Numbered from the stretch's first letter, positions 11,888-20,966 are shown. The stretch is 64,000 nucleotides of DNA from Flectonema sp. DT1601 (GCA_964019425.1 OZ025846.1:372001-436000); one strand, 5' to 3'. Notes: generated by a model not told the origin, from the sequence alone. Numbers and translations: made by a program.

Positions 11888-13276
11888 ATGGCAGGGTATG
11901 AAGATGGAGGTGCGTTCCCTGAGATCCACTCGAAACAATACCCTCTCGATATGGGAAGACCAGATATGAAGAGTAATGCATTGGCAGTAACAATGAATGC
12001 AAGAGGCGAAATAGACAGCGACGCATTGGTAAAAAGCGGACAGAGAAAGGGAACGACAACCTTCGGAAAATATCTCGACTTAGTGCCAAAAGATTACGAT
12101 GATGATGAGTTAGCAAGGCCGACAAGTGAGGAGCTCACAGATTCTTATGCAGCCACAAGAAAATTATTGGAATCAAAAATAACAGGGAAAGTAGCAACAC
12201 TTACTGGCAGAAATCAAGGTCCCCAAGACAGCGGTGCGACAATCATAAAATATAACGCGAGCGAAACAACAGGTCAGATGGGCCACGTTGCAAACAGAGT
12301 AATTAGAATGGTCGAGGCGCAAAAAGATCCTTTGGACCCTGCAAGATTTAAGGTTCAAAAAGCACCCGCAGGACCACCCCCGGAACCGGCACCAATATTG
12401 CACAGCCCTACCAAGAGAGCGAGTATGAAAGATATGCAAGACTGGAAGGTACCTCCTATGGTGTCAAACTGGATCAATCCAAAGGGTTACACTCTCCCCC
12501 TAGAACAGCGTCTCAAGGCAGACGGAAGAGGACTTCAAGAAGTTCAATTATCAGAGGGTTTCGCAACCTTTTCAAGTGCAATGGATCAAGCTGAACGAAC
12601 ACAACGACAGGAGGTCGAAACTCGTATTGCCGTCACTAAAAAGATGCAACTCAAAGAACAAGAACGCCGTCAAGAAGAATTACGTCGCATGGCACAAGAG
12701 GCAAAGGAGGAGAAGACGAGATTAATTGAATCAGGAATCACAGATAACTTGACAAAAGAGGACAGGCAAGACCTTCGGGAGCGTGAACGAATTAAGGATG
12801 ATCGCAGACGTGAATGGGAACGTGAACGCAGAATCGCAGCTTCTCGAGACAGCGGTCGTGGTCAACATGATAGGGAATTGGCAAGGGATATTGGTGAAAA
12901 TGTTGCGTTGGGGCAATCAGTTCAAAAAAGTACTGGGGGTGCTGTGCATGACCAGCGTTTGTATGCTCAGGGATCTGGTACATCAGATCTTACTGAAGAT
13001 GGAGGTGCATACACAAAATCGCTCATGCGTGACACCAGCAAATCTAACCAGTTTAAAGCTGATCGTAAGAAGCTTGATGAGGAGCACAGACGGCAATCAG
13101 GTGCTCTTAACACTAATCGATCAATCGCATTTGAAGCAGCTAAAGAAGACCCTTATGGATTGGACAATTACCTTGATGATGTCAAACAGGAAGCCAAGTC
13201 CCGAATTCAGCAAAAGCGATCGAAGAGTGAAGAGAGTTCCTTCAGCAGTGACAGTCCAAGGAGGAAGCGAAAATAA
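11888..13276 (+). CDS. SNW1: SNW/SKIP-family spliceosome and transcription co-factor
   Basis: 462 residues, clearly the SNW (SKIP, Prp45) family, a component of the activated spliceosome (Prp19-related complex) also implicated in transcription. Visible hallmarks in order: GGAFPEIH..QYPLDMGR near the N-terminus, YLDLVPK, RVIRMVEAQKDPLDPARFK, HSPTKR, WKVPPMVSNWINPKGYTLPL, RLKADGRGLQ, a charged helix with EMAQ-like repeats (LRRMAQEAKEE), and the C-terminal EDPYGLDNYLDDVKQ matching the family's 'EDPFGLDkFL' signature. Human SNW1 is 536 residues; the roughly 55-residue N-terminal extension with the PPYG..R motif is missing, and the acceptor-like tract just upstream argues against another coding exon. 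The presence of a splicing factor fits an organism with cis introns. Confidence 0.95.
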   Translation: MAGYEDGGAFPEIHSKQYPLDMGRPDMKSNALAVTMNARGEIDSDALVKSGQRKGTTTFGKYLDLVPKDYDDDELARPTSEELTDSYAATRKLLESKITGKVATLTGRNQGPQDSGATIIKYNASETTGQMGHVANRVIRMVEAQKDPLDPARFKVQKAPAGPPPEPAPILHSPTKRASMKDMQDWKVPPMVSNWINPKGYTLPLEQRLKADGRGLQEVQLSEGFATFSSAMDQAERTQRQEVETRIAVTKKMQLKEQERRQEELRRMAQEAKEEKTRLIESGITDNLTKEDRQDLRERERIKDDRRREWERERRIAASRDSGRGQHDRELARDIGENVALGQSVQKSTGGAVHDQRLYAQGSGTSDLTEDGGAYTKSLMRDTSKSNQFKADRKKLDEEHRRQSGALNTNRSIAFEAAKEDPYGLDNYLDDVKQEAKSRIQQKRSKSEESSFSSDSPRRKRK

Positions 13277-13381
13277 GCAATAATATTTTAGTAGTTCTTA
13301 CAAAAGGTTTTTTGGCCTTTTTAGTTTTTTCTTCTGCCGTCTTTAACTTATTTATTTCTTCAGCTTCAAATGTGTTTCAGG

Positions 13382-13387
13382 AAAAAA
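13382..13387 (-). terminator. RNA polymerase III terminator of tRNA-Lys
   Basis: Six T residues on the minus strand begin two bases beyond the tRNA 3' end (after a GC pair of bases), the usual Pol III stop signal. Confidence 0.75.
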
Positions 13388-13388
13388 G

Positions 13389-13461
13389 CACCTCCCGCGG
13401 GGCTCGAACCCGCGACCACAAGGTTAAGGGCCTTGCGCTCTACCGACTGAGCTAGGGAGGC
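13389..13461 (-). tRNA. tRNA-Lys (anticodon CTT)
   Basis: The minus strand folds as a full cloverleaf: acceptor GCCTCCC/GGGAGGT (one G-T pair at the end), TA, D stem GCTC/GAGC, anticodon stem CAAGG/CCTTG with loop CCCTTAA, T arm GCGGG TTCGAGC CCCGC, discriminator G. Loop positions 34-36 read CTT, so it decodes AAG. No intron is present. The A and B boxes are internal (TAGCTCAGTCGG, GGTTCGAGCCC). Odd point: position 33, almost always T, is C here. It could be a functional variant, a sequencing error or an early pseudogene. A LINE lies 8 bp upstream of its 5' end. Confidence 0.9.
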
Positions 13462-13469
13462 GATAAACG

Positions 13470-13481
13470 AAAAAAAGCTTT
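13470..13481. repeat. Left target-site duplication of the LINE
   Basis: AAAAAAAGCTTT, repeated exactly at 20967-20978 on the other side of the LINE. The sequence to the left belongs to the tRNA locus and that to the right of the second copy is unrelated host DNA, as expected for target-primed insertion. Confidence 0.75.
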
Positions 13482-13504
13482 TTATTTATTGGGGACCACA
13501 CAAA

Positions 13505-16500
13505 ATGCCTCCACGCGGCGGTCTCGGACGGCTGAGGCCGACAAAAATTTGTAGGGATCAAGGGGGAGCACGTACAGCCAACGCGTCGCTCTCCAGAAAA
13601 GAGATGAACAAGTTGGCTCACTCAGCTAACGGGAACGGACCAAAGAAAGATGACAGGGAAAGGCTGGACCGGGCAAACGCGGTGGTTGACCGCGGTGAAA
13701 CGCGGAAGAACCCGGAGGAGCGTAAGCTCAAGCAGCAGCAGGAAGAACAGGAGGAGGAAAGGAAGGAACTGCTTCGCAAGCAGGAACTTCTAGAAGCCCA
13801 GCAGGCTGAGCTAGATGAACAGCACAAGCAGCAACAGCTTGACCTCTTCCAAGAAAAATTACAACTAGAACACGACCTGGATGCACACAGGAGTCAACAG
13901 GAGACGAATCAGCAACTACTGGAAAATCAACACCAGCAGCAGCAACTCGAGCTCCACCAAACAAAACACCAGATGCAACTGGAATTGGAGAGCCAACAAC
14001 AGCAACAGCAGGAAAAACAACTGCAACAGCAGCAACAACTTGATCATCAAGTCCAACAGCAACAAGAAAAACAACTGCAGCAGCAACAGCAACTTAATTA
14101 TCAAGTCCAACAGCAGAAGGAGAAACATCTACAACAGCAACAGCAACTCGATCATCAAGTCCAACAACAGCAGGAAAGCCAACTACAGAGTCAAGAACTG
14201 CTAAACCGTCAACAGCAGGAGTTGCTTCAGTACAAGGAAGATATCCGTCAGAAACAGCAAATAATAATTGCACAGCAACAACAACTGGAACAGAAACACC
14301 AGAAGGAGAAGGCAATCGAGAGTGAGTCTCTCCGAAGGAGAAGATGCCAACTCGAGGAAAACCACCGTCAACAGCAACAAGAACAGCTTCAGATTCAACA
14401 GGAGCTACAACTACAGCAGGCCAACCTGGAAGATAAACAGCAGCTACTCCAACAACAGTTCGATGATGAGCTTGAGAAGGGGAAACTGGAGTTGCTTACC
14501 TTACAGAAGCAGCTCGAGAAAAAAAGCAAGGAGCAAGCGAAAGGCCTACGAGCCAAGGAAGAAGAACTGCAGCAACGACAACGGAAGCTCATCGAAGAGC
14601 ATGCCAAGGAAAATGATGTTGGGAAACAAGAACTGCTTGTCCTGCAACGCCAACTCAGCGAACAAAACCATCAAGAAAAACAGCATCAACAACAGAGGAG
14701 TGAGGAACTCAAAAAACAGGAAGAGGACCTCCAAATCCAACGTCTCCAACTACAACGACAACAGGAGGAAGAAATTGAAAAAGGTAGGAAGGAATTGTCG
14801 AGTCTAAGGACCGAGATGGACATGGAAATTGAAAATCAGAGAACCAGCCTGTATCAACAGCAACAACAACTCCAACAACAACAACAAATCTTTCAAGAAA
14901 AGGAAGAACGGATGGATCATTATTACGTTCACCAGCCGTACGCCACCTCTAGCAACGCCCACTACCAACCGCCTCAAGACCCCCGGTTTGAGGAGCTACA
15001 GGAGGAGCTGAGACAGGAAAGAGCCGAGAAGGGTGAACTCAGGGATCTTCTGAGATCACTGAAGAAGCAACTGGAGGAAGTGACGCAACAGCTGAATCTG
15101 CAGCGAACGGAAGCCAGAGAAATGAGGGAGGCGGCGAAGAGAGAATCGACGGTAATGCAAGAACGTTACTTGCAAGAGCTGGAAGCGGAGCGAGCGCAGG
15201 TGAAGGGCCTCAACCAACTAAGGTCATCGGAAGGGCATGAGGATTCCGGAATGGAAGTAGACGATGCCACAAGCCAACGAACGGAAGGGCAGGGCTTAAC
15301 TCTGCTCCAAGAAAAAGTGAGTGGGCTCGATAGTGAAAGGAAGAAGGGTGTGAAGACAATCGTGGATTGTCAACTGGAGGAGCGTGAGTGGATCAGGTTA
15401 CGGATGTTTGGAGACTCGGGAAGTCTGGCTCCGGTGCAGGAAAAATTTGAGGCAGACGCACGGAAGGAGGTTGCTTACACTGGTAGGTTTGAGTTAGCAC
15501 CGGAATATTGGCCGGAAAAAATGATACTGTCGGAGGACGAGTATGCTGCAGGTGGCAGAGGGGTATACCTCACGACGACTACGGAGGTGAGGAAGAGGAT
15601 GGCTGGAGCCAAACCGGAAGCATGGGCATCGCTGACGCTAGTCACCCTGTTCCCTCCCGCCAAGGAAGCGAAGGAGGTACAGGTAGTGATGAAAGAGAAA
15701 AAGGACGATGGCATGAAAAGAATCCTGAAGAGGGTGTGGCTTTCTACCATGGGTAGGGAGATCTTTCCAAAAGGAACCGATGTGGACGCGACGGTGAAGA
15801 CCAGTGAGATGGTTGTACGGATCGATAAGAAGTGGGTTGATGATAAGAGATGGTTGGAGGTGAAGCGCGCACCATTGAAAATCACCAATGAACTGAGGAA
15901 GTTGCCTGGCTACGTAGACACATATAACGCAAGGGTAAACGACCTGAACGTTACCGTCATGTTGCGTGTGAAGGCGACAGAGGTGAGAGGCTTCCTGAAG
16001 GAATCTGGTAAAGAAGGGATCTTCACCAAGGAAAAGGATCATCTGGGTGAATTAGCAGTGAAGGCTTCGGTGATGTGGCTTCCGAAGGATGACACGATTA
16101 GCGTGGCAAGGGACAAAGTGGAGGAGATTGAGGGAGGTCTGGGACTTGTTCTTAATGAGCATGGCTTAGGGATCAGGGTGAACTGCTGGCATGAGAAGGC
16201 TGCAAGAGTGAAGCTCCACCTACCGGCCAAACTACCGGAGACCAGGATATCTGGAATCCCAATAGGTACCCCGACGGATGACGCGGTGAAGTACCTCATC
16301 TCGAGGGAAGGATGGAATGTGAGGAAGATGAAGGAGGGTGTCCGAAGCGGTATGAGATGGATGGTAGTGCGTGGTCCGGTGAGGGAGGGTGAAACAGTAA
16401 CCATTGATGGTGTGCTTTGTCTCACTGAATCGATAGGGAAAAAGGAGGCTGCTAAATCAGTGAAGGCAACCCCTAAAGTGAGGGAGCAAAAGCCGGAGAA

Positions 16501-16780
16501 GCGAAAGGATCCATCGGAGGGCACGGGTGGTAAATGGTATACGCGTGCTGAATTCGTAGCCTTCCATGGTAAGAAGAAGGGAATCCGTCTGTGGGGGGAA
16601 GTGGAGCTGAAGACTAAGGCAACTCATTCGACGGTGGCACAGATACAGTTGGCCGAGCAGAAACAGGTTAAGAAGGAAAAGAATAAACCCTCAAAGGAGG
16701 AGGAGCAAAAGAAGAATTCAGTTGATGAGAGATTAGATCGTCTTGAGCGCCTGTTGATGACACTTGTAGGGAGCAAGTGA
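13505..16780 (+). CDS. LINE ORF1: Gln-rich coiled-coil protein
   Basis: 1,091 residues, starting with ATG 23 bases into the element. The basic N-terminus (PPRGGLGRLRPTK) is followed by about 480 residues dominated by Gln, Glu, Leu and Lys in heptads (residues about 75-560), a strongly predicted coiled coil built from CAG/CAA-rich DNA. Residues about 600-1060 form a mixed alpha/beta region without a motif I recognise, and the Lys-rich end reads PSKEEEQKK. LINE ORF1 proteins bind element RNA and multimerise; a coiled coil serves that in L1, but this sequence is not L1-like. It is much longer than typical ORF1 proteins (300-500 residues). It ends in TGA at 16778-16780, and the same frame continues into ORF2. 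Confidence 0.85.
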   Translation: MPPRGGLGRLRPTKICRDQGGARTANASLSRKEMNKLAHSANGNGPKKDDRERLDRANAVVDRGETRKNPEERKLKQQQEEQEEERKELLRKQELLEAQQAELDEQHKQQQLDLFQEKLQLEHDLDAHRSQQETNQQLLENQHQQQQLELHQTKHQMQLELESQQQQQQEKQLQQQQQLDHQVQQQQEKQLQQQQQLNYQVQQQKEKHLQQQQQLDHQVQQQQESQLQSQELLNRQQQELLQYKEDIRQKQQIIIAQQQQLEQKHQKEKAIESESLRRRRCQLEENHRQQQQEQLQIQQELQLQQANLEDKQQLLQQQFDDELEKGKLELLTLQKQLEKKSKEQAKGLRAKEEELQQRQRKLIEEHAKENDVGKQELLVLQRQLSEQNHQEKQHQQQRSEELKKQEEDLQIQRLQLQRQQEEEIEKGRKELSSLRTEMDMEIENQRTSLYQQQQQLQQQQQIFQEKEERMDHYYVHQPYATSSNAHYQPPQDPRFEELQEELRQERAEKGELRDLLRSLKKQLEEVTQQLNLQRTEAREMREAAKRESTVMQERYLQELEAERAQVKGLNQLRSSEGHEDSGMEVDDATSQRTEGQGLTLLQEKVSGLDSERKKGVKTIVDCQLEEREWIRLRMFGDSGSLAPVQEKFEADARKEVAYTGRFELAPEYWPEKMILSEDEYAAGGRGVYLTTTTEVRKRMAGAKPEAWASLTLVTLFPPAKEAKEVQVVMKEKKDDGMKRILKRVWLSTMGREIFPKGTDVDATVKTSEMVVRIDKKWVDDKRWLEVKRAPLKITNELRKLPGYVDTYNARVNDLNVTVMLRVKATEVRGFLKESGKEGIFTKEKDHLGELAVKASVMWLPKDDTISVARDKVEEIEGGLGLVLNEHGLGIRVNCWHEKAARVKLHLPAKLPETRISGIPIGTPTDDAVKYLISREGWNVRKMKEGVRSGMRWMVVRGPVREGETVTIDGVLCLTESIGKKEAAKSVKATPKVREQKPEKRKDPSEGTGGKWYTRAEFVAFHGKKKGIRLWGEVELKTKATHSTVAQIQLAEQKQVKKEKNKPSKEEEQKKNSVDERLDRLERLLMTLVGSK

Positions 16781-19700
16781 CATGATGGACGGGACTGGGC
16801 GGAAACGCGTAGGCGTCTACTACTGCTGGCTGGTGACGTTGAAAGGAACCCTGGACCAAGACGCCGGCAGGATGGACCCTCCTCGGAGCTGAAAGTCATA
16901 AGCTGGAACTGCAGAACAATTAATGGAAGGGAGGAGTTCATTGGCTACATCCTGAGCAAGTATTGTCCCGACGTATTATGCCTCCAGGAGACCTCAGTAC
17001 GAAAACCTCTCTTCCACTGGAACTATATAACGTATAGAAGAGATAGACCGGGTAGAGGTGGTGGAATCATCACTATGGTAAAGAGAGGTATTCAGCACGC
17101 ATGCTATGAAGTTAGTATCCCGGCGGCAAGAGGAATTGTAGAGACATTGGGTGTTAGAATCAATGATGAGGTAAATATTCTCAATATATACTCGCCACCA
17201 AGCTCTAAGATAGACTTTGATCTATTCCCTCTGAGGAGTGACGAAAGATTCATAATAGCTGGAGACCTCAACGCTCATCATAAACTCTGGTCGAAGAAAA
17301 CGGACACGAAGGGATGCCAACTCCTGGGCTGGAGCCAATCGAATAACCTCCTGATAGCAAACGATCCGAGATTTGCAACGTTGCCGAGACACGGTACTTC
17401 GCCGGATGTTATTCTCCACCATGAGGAATTACAATTGTTACACTTCGGGCTTATTGGTGATGGTACCGAACATGGGTCTGATCACTTACCACTTGCTGCT
17501 GTCTTTGATACGTTCTCACCTCTGGAGACTGTGAACAACCAAGCCTCGAAAAAATCGGTCTGGGACTTCAATACAGCTGATTGGCTTTCGTTCCGATGCG
17601 ATCTGGACTACCGACTAAGCAAGGTGAACAGTATGCCGAAGGTGGGTATCAGGGCAGCAACATTTAACCGTATCCTGCTTCATGTGGCGAAGAAAAACAT
17701 CCGAAGACGGCTTAGGATCCAGGGTAAGAGGAGGCGAATGTGGAATGCTTCGACTCCAGAGACTAAACAAGCGAAGGGAAAATTCGTTGCCGAGAAATTG
17801 GCTCAGGGTGAAGGATTTGCGTTTGCTTTTAAGAAAATTAAAGACCTGGATGCCGATGGGGGTCAGGAGATTCAAATCCCTGAATTCAGTGAGGACCAAC
17901 TCCCTATTAAATTCCTTGAGCAATTCGTGAAGACCTCTGTCAGGAAACGATTGAAATCTCCTAAGCTGAAGCCGAATGATTACGTGGGTGTTTGTGGACC
18001 TCTAGTAATGTCTGAGCTTGAGCGTGCAATCAAGAAAATAAAGGCGGGAAAGGCCCCGGGTCCTGATGGAATCCACGGGGCGATGCTCAAGAACCTTTCC
18101 GCAACCGGTAGAAGATTTCTCTTATCGGTGTTTAACGACTCCTGGCTCGCGGCTAAGGTACCAAAAGTTTGGAAAGAGGGTATGATTAAACCGGTATACA
18201 AACCGGGTAAACCCAAAGAAAAGATATCCAGCTACAGGCCGATCACGTTGACATCTGTAGTCGGCAAAATGCTTGAACGGATAATTTACGACAGGCTAAT
18301 GTATTGGTTGACGTCAAATAATGCCTTGTCCTCCATCCAGGCAGGTTTCAGAAGGGGTAGGAATACTTGCGAGCAAATCTCACTGCTGGTCAATGCGCTT
18401 CATGGTGCGAGAAAAGGTGGTAAGAGTTCGATACTGCTCTCTTTCGACTTCACTGAGGCTTTTGATAGGATAAATCATGTTAAACTGATTGCTAAAATGG
18501 TGGCGATGGGGATTCCTTCACCATTCATCGGATGGGTCGCTAACTTTCTGACGCGAAGGAAGGCAAAGGTTAGTGTCAATGGCAATCTGAGCGCATACAG
18601 AACTGTGACGAAAGGTGTTCCGCAAGGGTCGATTGTTGGGCCTCTCCTTTATCTGATATATGTCGACGACCTGGCTAAGAAACTTGAGAAGACTGGATGT
18701 GTTTCAGCACTCTACGCAGACGACACAGCTTGTGTGGTTTCGAATAAGGATTTTAAAGTAACTTACCGGATGGCGCAATTGGTCCTTGGGTTAGTAGATC
18801 GTTGGTGCAAAGATAATGACATGGCACTGTCGGTTTCGAAGACCTGCGGGATGCCGGTGGATTGTCCTAGGAATATGTATTGGAGACTGGGATTCCCCAG
18901 AACGTCAGGAGAGAACCTCTTTCGGATCAGTAGGGAGGAACTGGCTGGGATGATTCGGTCAAATGAAGAAGGTAGGCCATTACTTGGAAATGGGGCGATG
19001 ATCCTCAAGCTGGGTGACACGGAGGTTACGAAGGCAAGTGAACTTCTAGAACTGATGCCAGTGGGACCGGATCCGACCTGGGTGAAGTTGCTGACTGCCG
19101 TACTCATGCCGATGGTGGATAGTGTAAAGTACTTGGGTGTCCATATTGACGATGACCTTACATATGGTACACAAGTGGATAAACTAATGGATGAGACGAG
19201 GAAGGGACTTGTACTGCTTCGAAAGTTGGAGCATTTCAACTTTGATTTCAAAACGCTGAACATGATCAAGAACTTATACATCCTCTCAAGGATTCTGTAT
19301 GGGCTTGAGAGCTATGGACCTTTCTTGACAGATGAACAGCTAAAACCTATTGACCTGAATCTGAGGAAGATAGCTAGAAAGATCACCGGCTGCGGCTTCA
19401 ACACAAGGTCCCTTCCGTTACTGTGGGAGGCGAACATACTCCCGATGAGACTGCAGATTGAGAAGCAAGCCAGGATTGCTTTATTTAGGTATCGGTCACT
19501 GGATTGGGTTCCTTCTACGAAGGGAATCGCTAGTGGAACTTGGAGTTCAACTTTACCGGCCGAGGACCGAAATATGGAGATCCAGGGGATTGTCATGCCT
19601 GACAGCATCGAGCCATGGATAGATGTTCCGAACCTGGAGATATCTTGCGGATATGGACATTCGAAGACCGGTGTTGCTGAAGTGGACAAGGCTAAGTTCG

Positions 19701-20644
19701 AGGAGTACTGCAGCGAACTTAGGCCATGTACCTCGTCCATTTTTATTGACGGATCCCACGACCCTGTCAACTACACGGCAGGCGCAGCAGCAGTGCAGAT
19801 CACGCCGTGCGAACGGACCATGGCATCGAGACTTGTTGCAACGGAAAGTAGTTATAAAGCTGAACAGGTAACTCTGAAGCTGTTAATAAGTGAATTTGGA
19901 AAAGCAACCTCTGTCTTGGGTCCCAGATCTGGAATCACGAGAGTCTTCAGTGATTCTAAATCCAATCTGGATGAGCTGCGTGGTGGAATTGCGGCTCAGA
20001 GGAAGCTGAACTCTCTCTCGATACTAGAAGGGATAAGAAAATTAGACTCATTCGTACACCTTCAATTCATCCCAGCTCACGTGGGAATTGAACCGCATGA
20101 CAAGGCAGATGAACTGGCGAAAAAGATTTCAAAAGATGTTAAGAGCAAGCCGGTGTCAACGACTATGGACTTCTTCGCACATAAGTCAAGGATAGTGAGG
20201 GAAGCTAACAGAAAGCTGTTTGGTAAGATTATGGAGGGTTCAACAAGGGCGAAACCACCGATCAAACGGGTGATGCTTAGGCAGTATCTTGATGCTACCG
20301 GAGGCCTGAGAGCGGCTCGATACCCCAAGGACATGCTGAGAGAATCAGAGATAAGGATAGCCAGGTTCAGAACGGGCTCTCACCCCCTGCTCAGGGTAAA
20401 TGAACTACCGATAAAGTGCCCCTTCTGCAAAAGAACAGACTCTTCTGCCAGACATCTAATATTTGATTGCGAGGATGGTGACGTGGTCCGCATTAGAGAA
20501 GGAACAATAAGATCAAACATTCAGGAAGCGAGAATCTCCGAGACCAAACTAAATCTTTCAATAATGTTTGCGACGAGAAATCTTCACGCCCTAGCCGGCT
20601 ACTTATGGCATTTGGAACAACGAACAGGCTTATCAAACTGTTAA
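16781..20644 (+). CDS. LINE ORF2: APE endonuclease, reverse transcriptase, RNase H
   Basis: The frame is open from directly after the ORF1 TGA to a TAA at 20642-20644 (1,287 residues). The first in-frame ATG is only at 17075, inside the endonuclease, so initiation there would lose its first catalytic segments. Order: 2A-like peptide ending NPGP at 16858; APE endonuclease with SWNCRTING, LCLQET, AGDLNAHH and GSDHLP; reverse transcriptase with SYRPITLTSVVGK, FDFTEAFDRINH, GVPQGSIVGPLLY and the catalytic ALYADDTA; RNase H with FIDGS, the Glu of SYKAE, FSDSKSN and HVGIEPHDKADELA; and a CCHC finger (CPFC, seven residues, H, four residues, C) near the C-terminus. All catalytic residues expected for the three enzymes are visible. 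Translation must come by UGA readthrough, reinitiation at a non-AUG codon, or not at all in this copy. Confidence 0.9.
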   Translation, partial: HDGRDWAETRRRLLLLAGDVERNPGPRRRQDGPSSELKVISWNCRTINGREEFIGYILSKYCPDVLCLQETSVRKPLFHWNYITYRRDRPGRGGGIITMVKRGIQHACYEVSIPAARGIVETLGVRINDEVNILNIYSPPSSKIDFDLFPLRSDERFIIAGDLNAHHKLWSKKTDTKGCQLLGWSQSNNLLIANDPRFATLPRHGTSPDVILHHEELQLLHFGLIGDGTEHGSDHLPLAAVFDTFSPLETVNNQASKKSVWDFNTADWLSFRCDLDYRLSKVNSMPKVGIRAATFNRILLHVAKKNIRRRLRIQGKRRRMWNASTPETKQAKGKFVAEKLAQGEGFAFAFKKIKDLDADGGQEIQIPEFSEDQLPIKFLEQFVKTSVRKRLKSPKLKPNDYVGVCGPLVMSELERAIKKIKAGKAPGPDGIHGAMLKNLSATGRRFLLSVFNDSWLAAKVPKVWKEGMIKPVYKPGKPKEKISSYRPITLTSVVGKMLERIIYDRLMYWLTSNNALSSIQAGFRRGRNTCEQISLLVNALHGARKGGKSSILLSFDFTEAFDRINHVKLIAKMVAMGIPSPFIGWVANFLTRRKAKVSVNGNLSAYRTVTKGVPQGSIVGPLLYLIYVDDLAKKLEKTGCVSALYADDTACVVSNKDFKVTYRMAQLVLGLVDRWCKDNDMALSVSKTCGMPVDCPRNMYWRLGFPRTSGENLFRISREELAGMIRSNEEGRPLLGNGAMILKLGDTEVTKASELLELMPVGPDPTWVKLLTAVLMPMVDSVKYLGVHIDDDLTYGTQVDKLMDETRKGLVLLRKLEHFNFDFKTLNMIKNLYILSRILYGLESYGPFLTDEQLKPIDLNLRKIARKITGCGFNTRSLPLLWEANILPMRLQIEKQARIALFRYRSLDWVPSTKGIASGTWSSTLPAEDRNMEIQGIVMPDSIEPWIDVPNLEISCGYGHSKTGVAEVDKAKFEEYCSELRPCTSSIFIDGSHDPVNYTAGAAAVQITPCERTMASRLVATESSYKAEQVTLKLLISEFGKATSVLGPRSGITRVFSDSKSNLDELRGGIAAQRKLNSLSILEGIRKLDSFVHLQFIPAHVGIEPHDKADELAKKISKDVKSKPVSTTMDFFAHKSRIVREANRKLFGKIMEGSTRAKPPIKRVMLRQYLDATGGLRAARYPKDMLRESEIRIARFRTGSHPLLRVNELPIKCPFCKRTDSSARHLIFDCEDGDVVRIREGTIRSNIQEARISETKLNLSIMFATRNLHALAGYLWHLEQRTGLSNC
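16808..16858 (+). other. 2A-like ribosome-skipping peptide
   Basis: Directly in frame between ORF1's UGA and the endonuclease the sequence reads RRRLLLLAGDVERNPGP, matching the 2A consensus (hydrophobic run, then GDVExNPGP). In 2A elements the ribosome fails to join the last Gly and Pro and releases the upstream product. Similar motifs precede the endonuclease in trypanosome L1Tc/ingi and some animal LINEs. The codon for the new N-terminal Pro is 16856-16858. Confidence 0.85.
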
Positions 20645-20966
20645 CTGATTGGTAGTTGCTAATTCATTAGTATCATTCTCCCTTATCACACTCCTTAATC
20701 ATCTCCTAATCTCTCTGAGGACATCCGCAGAGCTTCATGGCTCGTAGGTAACCCAGTGGTCTTTGGCCACCGTCCCTGTACTGATCCTTCGCTTTATATT
20801 AACTGTGTCTTGAGATTCCTATCCGGGGAAGTCCTCCAACGGACTCAGGACAGTTGCGCTTGTTTTTACTTATATACTTTATCAAAAAATAAGAAGGGCA
20901 AGAATGCTCAGAATGAAGAAAAATAAAGTGGAAAGACAGGGGGGATGTGACTAAATAAATAAATAA

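Larger units (their letters stand above)
13482..20966 (+). mobile_element. Ingi/I-like LINE with RNase H and 2A-like motif, full-length appearance
   Basis: A 7.5-kb non-LTR retrotransposon: 23-bp 5' leader, ORF1, ORF2, a 322-bp 3' UTR and a tail of ATAA repeats ending in A, bounded by 12-bp duplications. The domain order of ORF2 (APE endonuclease, reverse transcriptase, RNase H, CCHC finger), with a 2A-like peptide before the endonuclease, resembles the ingi/L1Tc group of trypanosomes; this family assignment is by architecture and recall. Codon use is visibly more GC-rich than the host genes. Both long frames are open except for the single UGA between them, so the copy looks young and possibly active. 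Confidence 0.9.

Noticed and set aside
13618-14749. Leu/Ser-rich minus-strand frames opposite the LINE ORF1
   Set aside because: Complement of CAG/CAA-rich coding DNA, which rarely yields stops; no independent protein features.
16760-20644. UGA reassigned to an amino acid in this organism
   Set aside because: Several host frames end cleanly at TGA (for example the gene ending at 461), and no host frame reads through TGA to conserved sequence.
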